Shown one piece after another: positions 8,772-18,280 of a DNA stretch of 64,000 bases. Each line of letters starts with the position of its first letter. Position 1 is the stretch's first letter. The translations under genes were made by a program, and so were the position numbers. Source of the DNA: Bradyrhizobium nivariense (GTDB lineage: Bacteria > Pseudomonadota > Alphaproteobacteria > Rhizobiales > Xanthobacteraceae); the NCBI RefSeq assembly GCF_029846715.1, contig NZ_JARVWW010000001.1, forward strand, positions 620,001-684,000, read 5' to 3'. The notes under the pieces are model-generated. The model worked only from the letters and a program-made list of their open reading frames with translations, was not told the DNA's origin and did not search any database.

Positions 8772-8844
8772 ATTGCAAGCAGGCTGTTCTGGCATGGAGT
8801 TCAAACACTCATATCGGCGGCCCCTTCGGTTCACGATGCAAGTG

Positions 8845-8965
8845 CAACACCTGCTAAGGTGTTGTTGCGATGGGACGATGTTATGGCCAGCTCAGCCTTG
8901 AAGAGCGCGTCGAGATATACCGCCTGCATGCAGGCGCGGCGGAGCGGCGCCTCTGGGACGACTGA
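8845..8965 (+). mobile_element. IS30-type transposase 5' remnant
   Basis: An inverted repeat CAACACC-N6-GGTGTTG (8845-8864) is followed by ATG 8870 and a frame reading MGRCYGQLSLEERVEIYRLH. This resembles the N-terminal HTH start of IS30-family transposases. After about 22 codons the similarity is lost and a TGA closes the frame at 8963-8965. No transposase core or second end was seen nearby. The family call rests on recalled similarity over a short stretch. Confidence 0.45.
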
Positions 8966-9312
8966 GGCGTACCTCCGGGTCACTCATCACAAGAAAAGGC
9001 CCCAGGCCGGGGGGCACCAACTGGGGCTCTAGTTTTCCGGCACAACCATTTGGATAGAAGTGCCAGCCTCCTCAAGATTGGACATCGCCAGCGCGGGCAC
9101 GGTAAGGCGACAACTTGCGGAAAAATGCTCTAAGTTATGGCGCTCAAGACGATTGTGTGATCCTCCGCCACGACGGATCGCGAGTGGCCTCAGTTTTCGT
9201 TAGCGTCCCGTGCGCGAGTTCGTAAAGGCGCGGATTGCAACCATAGATTCCTAGTCGTCGTCGTCCAAGCATGAGATGCTGATCCATATTCGCGTTTCGG
9301 AGGGGAATCCCG
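8966..9312. other. Stretch without recognisable gene
   Basis: No ORF with a believable product was found. The part 8995-9030 is C/G-run rich (around AAAAGGCCCCAGGCCGGGG). The stretch lies between the IS remnant and the 26-codon ORF and looks like decayed accessory DNA. Confidence 0.5.
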
Positions 9313-9393
9313 ATGCGCCTTGCATTGCCTTATCTTGGAATTTGTCTCTGCGCGTCCCTCGCGGCGTGGTTGTCCTTCACGCTAATCTATTGA
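9313..9393 (+). CDS. Possible 26-residue single-pass membrane peptide
   Basis: ATG 9313 is preceded by GGAGGGGAATCCCG, a strong ribosome site at good distance. The frame encodes 26 residues, almost all hydrophobic (MRLALPYLGICLCASLAAWL, then SFTLIY), and ends with TGA at 9391-9393. The peptide is the size of one transmembrane helix with a basic start. No homologue is recognised. The ribosome site and hydrophobicity are the only evidence. A longer overlapping frame from 9276 has no such site and an unconvincing composition. Confidence 0.4.
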   Translation: MRLALPYLGICLCASLAAWLSFTLIY

Positions 9394-9707
9394 CGGAGCA
9401 GATCCTCGCTGGGCGTGAGCAGCCGTACGTAGGTGCCGCTCTCATGCAACTACCCTCTGCCCGGATCTTCGCGCCCATGATCTGGCCGCCCCAGATGACC
9501 TCTAGCGACTTGGTGCCTCATGCCGGAGGATTCCTCCGCGCGCGGTCAATCGAGCCGCTAGGTTTGGTAGCCTGGACGGACGGCCGCGCCATCCATTCGT
9601 CAAGCCAGACTTTCGAGGCTCCGAATACCCGTCCGGAGGAACGGTTAGCTGAGCGAATTATTGCACCGTAGCCTCGTGCTTAGTTCGCATATCAGCCTGA
9701 GGCGACC
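9394..9707. other. Stretch without recognisable gene
   Basis: The only long frame here (9276-9671, plus strand) has no ribosome site, and its composition (many Pro, Ser, Arg without pattern) looks like spurious translation. No repeat or RNA signal was found. Confidence 0.4.
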
Positions 9708-9851
9708 ATGAGCGTCAAAGCCATGATGGCGACCATTCTCCAAAACCAGATGACGTTGCGCGGCGTGAATTCGCTGACACCATCCGATTGCGAGGAGATC
9801 GTAGAGCGGCTAATTGAACACCTCAGAGAGCTAGAGTTGAATCTTGGCAGC
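9708..9851 (+). pseudogene. Truncated copy of the 57-residue protein gene found at 23219
   Basis: From ATG 9708 the frame reads MSVKAMMATILQNQMTLRGV and stays nearly identical to the intact gene at 23219-23392 through about codon 45, including the segment NSLTPSDCEEIVERL. It then diverges (GSARHSR) and runs antisense through the next gene without a natural stop. The copy has lost its 3' end where it meets the minus-strand gene at 9831. The family is a short Bradyrhizobium-type protein of unknown function. Confidence 0.65.
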
Positions 9852-10088
9852 GCGCGCCACTCCCGCATTCTGCATGGCATTCTTCAATTCAGCACTCTCC
9901 GCGAAGGCTTGCGCAGCTTCAATCGTGGCAAACTCGTGAGTTACCGTGATGTCATTGGGATTTTCGGCTGCTCGGTAGACAGCCTCGGCTGTTACGCCCT
10001 TCGCCTTCTGAACCGGAGCAAAATCGTCGTAAACCTTCCGCCAGGTCTTGTAGTCGGAAATCGTGTGTCTAACAAACATAGTCGTCAT
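9831..10088 (-). CDS. Small conserved protein, probable C-terminal truncation
   Basis: An 85-residue product from ATG 10088, preceded by GGAGGAACATCTG. The sequence starts MTTMFVRHTISDYKTWRKVY and contains PVQKAKGVTAEAVYRAAENP and EFATIEAAQAFAESAELK. That pattern matches a small dimeric alpha/beta-barrel-like family of unknown function common in rhizobia (cyclase/monooxygenase-like fold by analogy, unproven). Relatives I recall continue with a conserved final strand where this one ends VARAAKIQL. The 3' end coincides with the junction to the truncated plus-strand copy at 9708, so a rearrangement probably removed both 3' ends. The gene may still be expressed. Confidence 0.65.
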   Translation of the reverse strand: MTTMFVRHTISDYKTWRKVYDDFAPVQKAKGVTAEAVYRAAENPNDITVTHEFATIEAAQAFAESAELKNAMQNAGVARAAKIQL

Positions 10089-10199
10089 CAGATGTTCCTC
10101 CCAGGCTGGTCGTAACAATCTTTCCACGAACGCTTGAAACAGCACTTCCAGTAGCACCAGTATAATACCAGCCACCGCTTGGAGCTATTTCATTTCCGG

Positions 10200-10439
10200 C
10201 TACAGCCCAAAACTGCGGCTAGACTTGTGATGCTGGAATCTTTCAATGAAGTCTGGATGCGTTTGGCAGAAATGCGTACCAACAATACCGCGGCTAATCT
10301 TGCGACTGTTCGCCACGAGCTTCTCATAGCCATCGAAACCCTTTGTGGCCCAAGCGACCGCAAATGAAACCCTGTTATGCCGCTCAATCAGTGTCGAAAA
10401 CGTCCTAGCCAACGCTTTTGGCTCGGTAATGAGCTTCAT
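10200..10439 (-). pseudogene. N-terminal fragment of a PLD-like (HKD) family protein
   Basis: From ATG 10439 (GGGGGTGGC before it) the frame reads MKLITEPKALARTFSTLIER and then AVAWATKGFDGYEKL and GTHFCQTHPDFIERF. This resembles the N-terminal part of phospholipase-D-like proteins associated with DNA processing or defence. The frame stops after 79 codons, before any HxK motif would be expected. No continuation is seen in other frames, so it is a truncated remnant. A TTG at 10466 would add nine codons but has no ribosome site. Confidence 0.5.
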
Positions 10440-10459
10440 GCCACCCCCAAATGAAACAG

Positions 10460-10579
10460 CTAACAATAGTTGGCCCGTAGTAGAGCCGACAAGCCGCTTA
10501 GCTCCGCAGCTGTGTCTTCCTGGCGACCGATTTCTTCGAAGTACTCATCTTCGTAGAGGCTATCAATATCTCGGCTCAT
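10460..10579 (-). CDS. 39-residue acidic ORF upstream of the PLD-like remnant
   Basis: ATG 10579 begins MSRDIDSLYEDEYFEEIGRQ, followed by a leucine/alanine-rich helix-like tail (ELSGLSALLRANYC). It ends 20 bases before the ATG of the PLD-like remnant and may have been co-transcribed with it. It is unrecognised and too short to classify. Acidic composition and tight spacing are the only support. Confidence 0.3.
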   Translation of the reverse strand: MSRDIDSLYEDEYFEEIGRQEDTAAELSGLSALLRANYC

Positions 10580-11563
10580 GGGACCTCGATCCGCACCAGG
10601 GAGCTTAAACAGGGCTGACAACAAATGAAGGAGGCGCATGGCATCGAGTTAATAGGAAAGCGCTTTCGCGCAAAAGAGGGAGCCGCTACCGGCTCTTTGA
10701 AGAGAGGGCCCTTCGCCATGCTAAGACAGCGCATCAATTCTGGTTGCGGGGAAGGAATTCGAACCACAGACCTCGAGGTTATGAGCCGGACGCACGAACG
10801 TGGACGGCGGCTTCAGTGATCGAGACTGATCAGTTTTTGTTAGAAACCTTATTGTGCCTAAGCGTACCGCGGTGCCAGATGCATGGACCGGTCGATCCCG
10901 CAAATTCAGAATCGGTTGGTTCGAATAGGAACACCTCGTTCCCATCGGTTGAGCGAGAGAGATCCAAACCGCTTTCCAAATAAGCGCTTGGTCTGCCGGA
11001 AAATGCCGTACTAGACCGAATCGCGGGGTACTAAGATTCGGAGAAAATTCGGTTCTCCGGGCCTATCGAACGCCTAGTTGGAGCGACGATGGGACTTCTC
11101 TGACGGGAAAAACGCAGGAAAACGGCCGGATTTTCGGCCTGTCTCCACATCGAAGTACGAAGTGACTTCGGCTGGCTGGCGGAGGGAGAGAATCTTTAAA
11201 AAAACTTGCTCTACCGCTGCATCTCAGGTGCTCTCGGTAGACGAAGGGATGGGATTTCCCGGCTTCTCCGCGTCCCGTCGCGGGGTCTTGGACGCGGCAT
11301 CATAGTACCTGAACAGGCTAGTCCAGACGCGCGACCCGGCCCGGCTAGCCATTGGATGGCAAAGCCAAACAACAACCTGGGCACGCGGTACAAGTCGGCC
11401 TGAATTTCCCAAGCGGCTTTCTCCGACCAGCCCAGATTTCATTCCAGGGGCTCCTTTAGGAGGCTCTGAATGGGCCTCCGCGGATCGGTGAGGGCGACTG
11501 ATTTTCGAGATCCTTCGCGGCTTTGTCTTGTATGCCGGCCAGGCTGGCTTATTTTCCGAGTGA
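10580..11563. other. Long non-coding stretch upstream of groES
   Basis: No credible protein gene. It contains the initiator-tRNA-like fragment at 10741-10795, a short hairpin GGCCG-gatttt-CGGCC at 11124-11139 and a perfect CTCC-TTTA-GGAG hairpin at 11451-11462. The promoter of groESL should lie in the last 100 bases. Base composition is lower in GC than the groESL genes themselves. Confidence 0.5.
10741..10795 (-). pseudogene. Decayed 3' half of an initiator tRNA (fMet)
   Basis: Read on the minus strand, the stretch contains GGCTCATAACC (anticodon-loop region with CAT), GAGGTC, a GGTTCGAAT T-loop and ends CCCCGCAACCA, the characteristic initiator-tRNA 3' end. The anticodon and T stems are no longer paired (TCCGG against CCTCG; TGTGG against TCCTT) and there is no 5' half. 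Integrating elements leave such 3' fragments at tRNA genes, so it is a plausible old attachment scar. Confidence 0.6.
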
Positions 11564-11590
11564 TTAGCACTCGCTAGCTTCGACTGCTAT
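11564..11590 (+). promoter_or_regulatory. CIRCE-like HrcA operator of groESL
   Basis: The sequence TTAGCACTC, nine bases, then GACTGCTAT matches the CIRCE arrangement TTAGCACTC-N9-GAGTGCTAA: the left arm is perfect and the right arm has two mismatches. It lies 47 bases upstream of groES. In rhizobia some groESL copies are under HrcA/CIRCE control, so this copy is probably heat-responsive. The imperfect right arm may weaken repression. Confidence 0.85.
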
Positions 11591-11636
11591 TTCATTCAAA
11601 ATAAAAATAAATGCGACTAGAAGGTAGGAGGAGAGC

Positions 11637-11951
11637 ATGAAATTCCGTCCGCTTCACGACCGGGTCGTGGTCAAACGCATCGACGCAGAAGAGAAGACCG
11701 CCGGCGGCATCATCATTCCCGACACCGTCAAGGAAAAGCCCTCGCAGGGCGAAATCGTCGCTGTCGGTCCCGGTGGTCGCGACGAAGCCGGCAAGCTGAT
11801 CCCGATCGACCTGAAGGTCGGCGACCGGGTGCTGTTCGGCAAGTGGTCCGGCACTGAAGTCAAGATCGACAACGTCGATCTGCTGATCATGAAGGAAAGC
11901 GATGTCATGGGCGTTCTCACTGACGTGTCTTCCAAGAAGAAGGCCGCCTAA
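11637..11951 (+). CDS. groES: Co-chaperonin GroES
   Basis: The 104-residue co-chaperonin caps the GroEL folding chamber. The sequence [20 protein letters not shown], the mobile loop [13 protein letters not shown] and [15 protein letters not shown] are diagnostic. ATG 11637 follows GTAGGAGGAGAGC, a strong ribosome site. The C-terminus ends in SSKKKAA, a lysine-rich tail a few residues longer than the Escherichia coli protein. It forms an operon with groEL 91 bases downstream under the CIRCE element. Confidence 0.98.
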   Translation: MKFRPLHDRVVVKRIDAEEKTAGGIIIPDTVKEKPSQGEIVAVGPGGRDEAGKLIPIDLKVGDRVLFGKWSGTEVKIDNVDLLIMKESDVMGVLTDVSSKKKAA

Positions 11952-12015
11952 TCCACTGCCCGCACCGCTCACCCCTGAGGAGCGCCTGCCGGGCGCCTCG
12001 CCAAGGGTGAGATGA

Positions 12016-13686
<1,671 letters not shown>

Positions 13687-13710
13687 ATCCAACACTCAGA
13701 GCTCAACAGT

Positions 13711-13742
13711 AAAAAGGCTCGGCAGCGATGCCGGGCCTTTGC
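13711..13742 (+). terminator. Rho-independent terminator of groESL
   Basis: Stem GGCTCGGC (13716-13723) and GCCGGGCC (13730-13737) with one wobble pair and a six-base loop. It is preceded by AAAAA and followed by TTT. It lies 25 bases after the groEL stop. Confidence 0.85.
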
Positions 13743-13859
13743 TGATTTCCTGGCAGTCAGCCGGGGTCCAACACTGGCGCACCGTATTGCGCGAGCGCGT
13801 CAAAGCCTGCGCCGCCGACAAATGTCAGGCGGCCGAGTTCGAGGGGACACCGCCCGGAA

Positions 13860-14036
13860 TCATCCTGAGGAGCCGCGACGAGACCCCTGCGCGAAGTCGG
13901 CCTGCCCGCGGGCTAGCGCGATCAGGCCGGCGATATCCGGGTCGCCCGTGAAATAGCCCGCGTGAAGCCAGGTGACACCGACTTCGTCGGCGGTCTGCGA
14001 GGCAGCATCAGAGAGAGTGGAAACGAAACCAACCAT
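13860..14036 (-). CDS. Short ORF after the HcnB-like remnant, unknown
   Basis: ATG 14036 overlaps the stop of the HcnB-like frame (TAATG). The frame encodes 58 residues starting MVGFVSTLSDAASQTADEVG and ending in an Arg/Ser/Gly tail. I do not recognise it. The overlap suggests a formerly coupled downstream gene of which only the start survives. It could equally be chance coding. Confidence 0.3.
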   Translation of the reverse strand: MVGFVSTLSDAASQTADEVGVTWLHAGYFTGDPDIAGLIALARGQADFAQGSRRGSSG

Positions 14037-15028
14037 TACAACCTCACCACAGCCTTGTCGGCATGCTCCCCGAAGGGCAGCGATGCCATTTCCGCGACCG
14101 TGACGGGCTTGATCGGCGTCCTGAGCCGGTAATGGCCGATCTGGGCAGGAGAGACACCGCGCCCCGCCGCGAACATCTCGGTCACGGTCAGTCCGCACAG
14201 GCGGCCCTGACAGGGCCCCATGCCGCAGCGCATGAAGAACTTGAGCTGGTTCGGCCCGAGCACGCCCTGCGCAATCAGGGCTTCGATCCGATGAGCCGGA
14301 ATCTCCTCGCAACGGCAGACGATGATGTCACCGCTCGGCACGCGAAACCGCTCCGGCGGCTCGTAGAGCGCATCGAGGAAGCGCCGCGCCGCGAGGTCTC
14401 GCTCCAGCGCTGCGAGATCGCGCGCGGCCCGCAGATGCGAGACACCGGAAATCACCTTCACCGAGCGGCGCACGCGCGCAAGCAGCGCCAGCCCCTTCAC
14501 GGCATAGGGCGAAGCGAGAAAGCGCGGCAGATAGCGCAGCGCGGCGCGCCAATTGCGCTTGGGCGTTGTGTCCAGGATGAGCGCGATCATTCCTCCCGCT
14601 CCAAGGATCTGTGCCGCGAGCAGCCAGAGCAGCGGCCCCGTGCCCGCCAGCACGATCTTGCCGGAGGGCACGAGATCGGCCTGCTTCAGCAGAATTTGCG
14701 CTGCACCGGCAGTCATCACACCTGGCAGCGTCCAGCCTTCAATCGGAAAGGGGCGCTCCTGCCCACCCGTCGCCGCGAGGATGCGGTGCGGCGACAGCAA
14801 ACGGGTCCGGCCATCCAAGAGAAACGCGATCTCTCCCGCGGGCGAGACGTCGAAGACCGTGCTGCCGGGACAGTAGGTTGCGCCACTCGCCGCCAGCGCA
14901 TCGACCAATTCGCGGCCTCGCCCGTAGTCGGCACCGAGCATGGTGCGCGTGGCAGCGGTCGCTTCTGTGATGCCACGATAGACATCTGTCGGTCGGATCG
15001 GTAAGCGGGTTGCACTTGCAGCAACCAC
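14036..15028 (-). pseudogene. HcnB/opine-oxidase-like FAD-NAD(P) oxidoreductase, 5' truncated
   Basis: The frame resembles the alpha subunit of hydrogen cyanide synthase or opine/D-nopaline oxidases. A second dinucleotide-binding region is visible (GKIVLAGTGPLLWLLAAQIL). The C-terminal BFD-like [2Fe-2S] domain has VCRCEEIPAHRIE and RCGMGPCQGRLCG, with four cysteines. Relatives start with a GxGxxG FAD motif about 45 residues before the YRGIT segment. Here YRGIT is only residue 17 and is preceded by unrelated sequence from a GTG with no ribosome site. The FAD-binding N-terminus is therefore missing and the product is unlikely to work. No partner subunits remain. Confidence 0.75.
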
Positions 15029-15141
15029 TGCCCAGGCGCATTACGTCAGCGGCACCGGCTCGAACCCGAGCACGCACACGTCATCAAATCCGCGGTTCGT
15101 TGGGTGGCTTGCTATCATCGTGGCCAGAGGAGGAAGACGTC

Positions 15142-15318
15142 ATGTCCACTTCCAAGAAGCCGTTGAAACCCAATGATTTTCCGGTGACCGCCGAAGGGCA
15201 ACAATCAAGAAGCAAGACGGCAAGCCCGTCGCCAGTACCGAGTATCCAGAAATTGCTGCCGACCGAGCGCATCAACGACGACGAAGCGCGCCGCGAAGAG
15301 GACAAGTGGTCGGCCTGA
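15142..15318 (+). CDS. Small conserved protein with DDEARREEDKWSA tail, internally frame-shifted
   Basis: A 58-residue product from ATG 15142 after AGGAGGAAGACGTC. It starts MSTSKKPLKPNDFPVTAEGQ and ends INDDEARREEDKWSA, both typical of a short Bradyrhizobium family of unknown function. The middle (SKTASPSPVPSIQKLL) is unlike the family. The +1 frame over the same bases reads KKQDGKPVASTEYPEIAAD, which does look like the family core. Two compensating frameshifts, near 15205 and 15275, therefore seem to have replaced the core while restoring the end. Function unknown. Confidence 0.6.
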   Translation: MSTSKKPLKPNDFPVTAEGQQSRSKTASPSPVPSIQKLLPTERINDDEARREEDKWSA

Positions 15319-15322
15319 GCGC

Positions 15323-15544
15323 CCTCCCTCAGCCCTCCCAGCAGTGTATCGATCAGCTTCAGCAACTGCTGGCGCTCCTGGCCTCTGGTGCCGCTACGCA
15401 GGGATTGGCCGATATCCGTATAGGAGACGTGGCCCCCTGAGCTGATGTTGGGCTAGTGCTTCACACGGGCGTATTCGTCAGCGGCTCGCGCGTCAGCGCC
15501 CTGACGTCACCATTGCTGCTTTCGTAGAGAACTCGTTCGGCCAT
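15323..15544 (-). pseudogene. Broken small conserved gene (ESSNGD family)
   Basis: ATG 15544 opens MAERVLYESSNGDVRALTRE, then a TGA stops the frame after 27 codons at 15461. In the +2 frame the following bases read VKH, a TAG, then PNISSGGHVSYTDIGQSL and QERQQLLKLIDTLL. That is the expected C-terminal part of the same short family. One frameshift plus one nonsense codon thus inactivate it. Its 3' end runs up to the convergent gene ending at 15318. Function of intact relatives is unknown to me. Confidence 0.55.
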
Positions 15545-16089
15545 ACCGACTAGCTAGGGCATGTACTCATCAAGCGGCCGGCCGCCTGATGTCCGGTTTA
15601 CCGCCACATCGGCCGAAGAGCGGATGGCCTCCGAGGTCGCAGATGGGCCACAAGCCGTCATTGCGGCTACTTGCCGCCGCGCCGCATCGACTCTGGGTCT
15701 CAACGACTCTGACGCAGGGCCGGCAGCCCACTCCCAGTAAGTGTTGAGGGATTTGACTCGGCCGCAGCGTGCCTCGGAGTGGCCGGGCGTCGCCTCGGCG
15801 CGTCGATCGTGGAGGAGCGCCTGCCAGTATTCCGGCGGCACAGTAAATGGCGGACTACGCTTCGCTATCCGCCTTACGCTTTCGTGCACGGGCGGATGGA
15901 TCCTGACAGGCGTGCTTCCCTAACGCAAATCCGCCCGCTTCCTGTTGACTCGCATTGCGAATGGGCAAATCCTTCCAACAACGCTAATTGCCATTACCAA
16001 TCTCAGCGGTACGAACTTCGGCGCTCCCTCTTTATCGGCTTATCGGCGCCATCTGACTAAATTCTTTCTGAACAGAAACGGAGGGGCCG
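15545..16089. other. Intergenic stretch with REP-like hairpin
   Basis: A 111-codon minus-strand frame (15554-15889) lacks a ribosome site and recognisable content. The REP-like hairpin lies at 15849-15873. The last 100 bases should hold the promoter of the TPR gene at 16090. Confidence 0.4.
15849..15873 (+). repeat. REP-like palindromic repeat
   Basis: GGCGGACTACG-CTT-CGCTATCCGCC is an imperfect hairpin. It closely resembles a dispersed GGCGGATTACG...CGTAATCCGCC palindrome that I recall from intergenic regions of bradyrhizobia and relatives. Only one copy was found in this window. Its role, if any, is unknown. Confidence 0.45.
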
Positions 16090-17691
16090 ATGCGTGCGCT
16101 CGCCTTGAGAACCGTCTCTCTTTTCGCCCTAGCTACGCTGGGCTCGCTCTCGGCCACGCCTGCCGCACGCGCGGACGACGGGAGCGACGGTCAGTTTGGC
16201 AAGGTTCACTTCCAGACCTCCTGCAACGAGGTGGCGCAGCGCCGCTTTGACCGCGCGATGCGCTATCAGCACTCGTTCTGGTACCGGCCTGCGAAAGAGA
16301 TTTTCGAGGAGACCTTGCAGGCCGATCCGGAATGCGCGATCGTCTATTGGGGCATTGCCCTGAGCCTTCTGTACAACCCGCATTTTCCCGCGCCAAAGGA
16401 AAACCTCACCGAGGGCCTCGCCGCGCTGCAGAAGGCCAAGGCACTCGGCGCCAAGAGCGACCGCGAACGCGACTACATCGATGCGTTGCTGGCCTTCTAT
16501 TCGGGCGACGAAAGGACGACGTTTGGCCAGCGCGCGCAGGCTTATCTCAAGGCAACCGAAGCCGTCGCCGCGCGCTATCCCGATGATGACGAGGCGCAGA
16601 TCGCCTACGCCATCACGCTGAATGTCACGGCGTCACCAAACGACAAGACCTATGCCAACCAACTCAAGGGCGCTGCCATCCTCGAGCCGATCTTCAAGCG
16701 GCAGCCGCGGCACCCCGGCGTCGCGCATTACCTGATCCACCTCTATGACTATCCGGCGATCGCAGAGCAAGGTCTCGACGCTGCCAAGCGCTATTCCGAC
16801 ATCGCGCCGGCGGCGCCGCACGCTTTGCATATGCCGTCGCACATCTTCACGCGCGTCGGCTACTGGAACGAATCCATCGACGCCAATAGCCGTTCCGCCA
16901 AGGCTGCCAAGGAGGGCAAGGACCCCAGCGAGCAGCTCCACGCCGACGACTATATGGTCTACGCCCTGCTGCAGCTCGCGCAGGACAGCCGAGCCCGCGA
17001 CGTCATCGCGGACATGGCTGCAACCACGGGCTATGCGCCGGCCGTCCGCGCCGGTCCCTACGCGATAGCGGCCAGCCAGGCGCGCTATATGGTCGAGCGC
17101 GGCGATTGGCAGGGCGCTGCCGCGCTGAAGGTCGAGCCGAGCCGGTTTGCCTATGTCGATGCGATCACCTATTTCGCCCGCGCCCTTGGCGCCGCGCGCT
17201 CCGGCAATGCAGACGCAGCAACGGCGGACATCGCCAAGCTGGCAGAGCTGCGGGACAAGCTGCAGCAGGACAAGGACGCCTATTGGGCCGAGATCGTCGA
17301 CATTCAGCGGCAAGTCGCCACAGCTTGGCAGCGCAATGCCCAGGGAAAGCAGGCGGATGCGTTGGAAGCGATGCGCCTTGCCGCCGATGCCGAAGACAAG
17401 ACCGAAAAATCCATCGTGACGCCGGGACCGCTCGCCCCCGCACGCGAGCTTTACGGGACCATGCTGCTCGAACGCGGCATGGCGACGGAAGCATTGGCCG
17501 CGTTCGAAAGCACGATGCGTAAGGAGCCGAACCGATTTGGCGCGACGATCGGCGCCGCTCACGCCGCCGAGAAAGCGGGTGACGCCGTGAAGGCCCGCCA
17601 GTACTACGCGAAAGTCGTCGACACGGCGCGCAATGGCGACTCCTCGCGGGTAGACCTCGCGGCCGCACGACAATTGATGGCTCAGAATTAG
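16090..17691 (+). CDS. Exported tetratricopeptide-repeat protein
   Basis: A 533-residue protein from ATG 16090 after CGGAGGGGCCG. A signal peptide ends near residue 28 (TPAARA-DDG). TPR-like helix pairs follow, for example FDRAMRYQHSFWYRPAKEIF, EETLQADPECAIVYWGIAL, a C-terminal ATEALAAFESTMRKEPNRFG and GDAVKARQYYAKVVD. Conserved-looking central segments include QPRHPGVAHYLIHLYDYPAI and PHALHMPSHIFTRVGYWNES, whose His-rich pattern recurs in relatives. It presumably acts in the periplasm as an interaction scaffold; the partner is unknown. The next gene follows 22 bases downstream and is probably co-transcribed. Confidence 0.85.
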   Translation: MRALALRTVSLFALATLGSLSATPAARADDGSDGQFGKVHFQTSCNEVAQRRFDRAMRYQHSFWYRPAKEIFEETLQADPECAIVYWGIALSLLYNPHFPAPKENLTEGLAALQKAKALGAKSDRERDYIDALLAFYSGDERTTFGQRAQAYLKATEAVAARYPDDDEAQIAYAITLNVTASPNDKTYANQLKGAAILEPIFKRQPRHPGVAHYLIHLYDYPAIAEQGLDAAKRYSDIAPAAPHALHMPSHIFTRVGYWNESIDANSRSAKAAKEGKDPSEQLHADDYMVYALLQLAQDSRARDVIADMAATTGYAPAVRAGPYAIAASQARYMVERGDWQGAAALKVEPSRFAYVDAITYFARALGAARSGNADAATADIAKLAELRDKLQQDKDAYWAEIVDIQRQVATAWQRNAQGKQADALEAMRLAADAEDKTEKSIVTPGPLAPARELYGTMLLERGMATEALAAFESTMRKEPNRFGATIGAAHAAEKAGDAVKARQYYAKVVDTARNGDSSRVDLAAARQLMAQN

Positions 17692-17713
17692 TAAAAGTGA
17701 CGCGGCAGCTTGC

Positions 17714-18280
17714 ATGGGCCTGACAAGCAAATTCGTCGCGATCAGCGCAGCCACCGCACTGCTCTGCGCAGCCGCTGCGGTCTGGATCTTGCGATCCGGC
17801 GAACCGGCACCCGCGACAGCGGCATCCGGCGACGTCCGTCCGGTGTGGACGGAAATCGACTGGCCTTTCGGCGCAGACCCCTGGGGGAAAGGAAAGGCGT
17901 TCCGCTGCAAGGCCGCCGATTGCGGCGGCGAAGTCCAGCTCTACGTTCGCGCCAAGCTCGGCTTTTGCAATTGCGCGACCGGCGTCGCCGACGATGTCGA
18001 CCTCGAGCGGATGGGCGACCTGCCGCTGATCGGCAAGGCAACACCGATTGGTGCCGGCCGAGAAATCATCGTCGGTCCGATGGGCGGCCGCAGCCGGGCC
18101 TATCGCGTCGAGGGAAACCGCAACGCCGCGCTCTCACTCGCCTTCAATGCACGCTGCGACATGGTGGCCGCGACGGCTTTGGTTGGACCGGGCGCGCCCG
18201 CGTCGCTGGAGCCGGCGGTGCTGGAGTTCCTTAATAGCGACCGTATGTTGAAATGGGCGGAGAACGCGCTTGGGTTATGA
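17714..18280 (+). CDS. Exported or membrane-anchored protein, unknown function
   Basis: The 188-residue product has an N-terminal hydrophobic segment (AISAATALLCAAAAVWIL, residues about 9-26), then a periplasmic domain. The domain has conserved-looking cysteines in FRCKAADCGGEVQLYVRAK, LGFCNCATG and NARCDMVA, suggesting disulfides or metal binding. I do not recognise the family. It lies 22 bases behind the TPR gene, so the two probably work together in the periplasm. There is no strong ribosome site; coupling to the upstream gene is likely. Confidence 0.75.
   Translation: MGLTSKFVAISAATALLCAAAAVWILRSGEPAPATAASGDVRPVWTEIDWPFGADPWGKGKAFRCKAADCGGEVQLYVRAKLGFCNCATGVADDVDLERMGDLPLIGKATPIGAGREIIVGPMGGRSRAYRVEGNRNAALSLAFNARCDMVAATALVGPGAPASLEPAVLEFLNSDRMLKWAENALGL

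Noticed and set aside
9276-9671. 131-codon plus-strand frame overlapping the 26-codon peptide
   Set aside because: No ribosome site and no recognisable sequence; the shorter frame at 9313 has the strong site.
11451-11462. CTCC-TTTA-GGAG hairpin upstream of groES
   Set aside because: Too short for a terminator and without a T-run; noted only within the non-coding stretch.
15554-15889. 111-codon minus-strand frame
   Set aside because: No ribosome site or recognisable family; it spans the REP-like hairpin.
16633-17910. 425-codon minus-strand frame opposite the TPR gene
   Set aside because: The plus strand encodes a coherent signal peptide and TPR helices with a good ribosome site; the opposite frame is a shadow produced by high GC.
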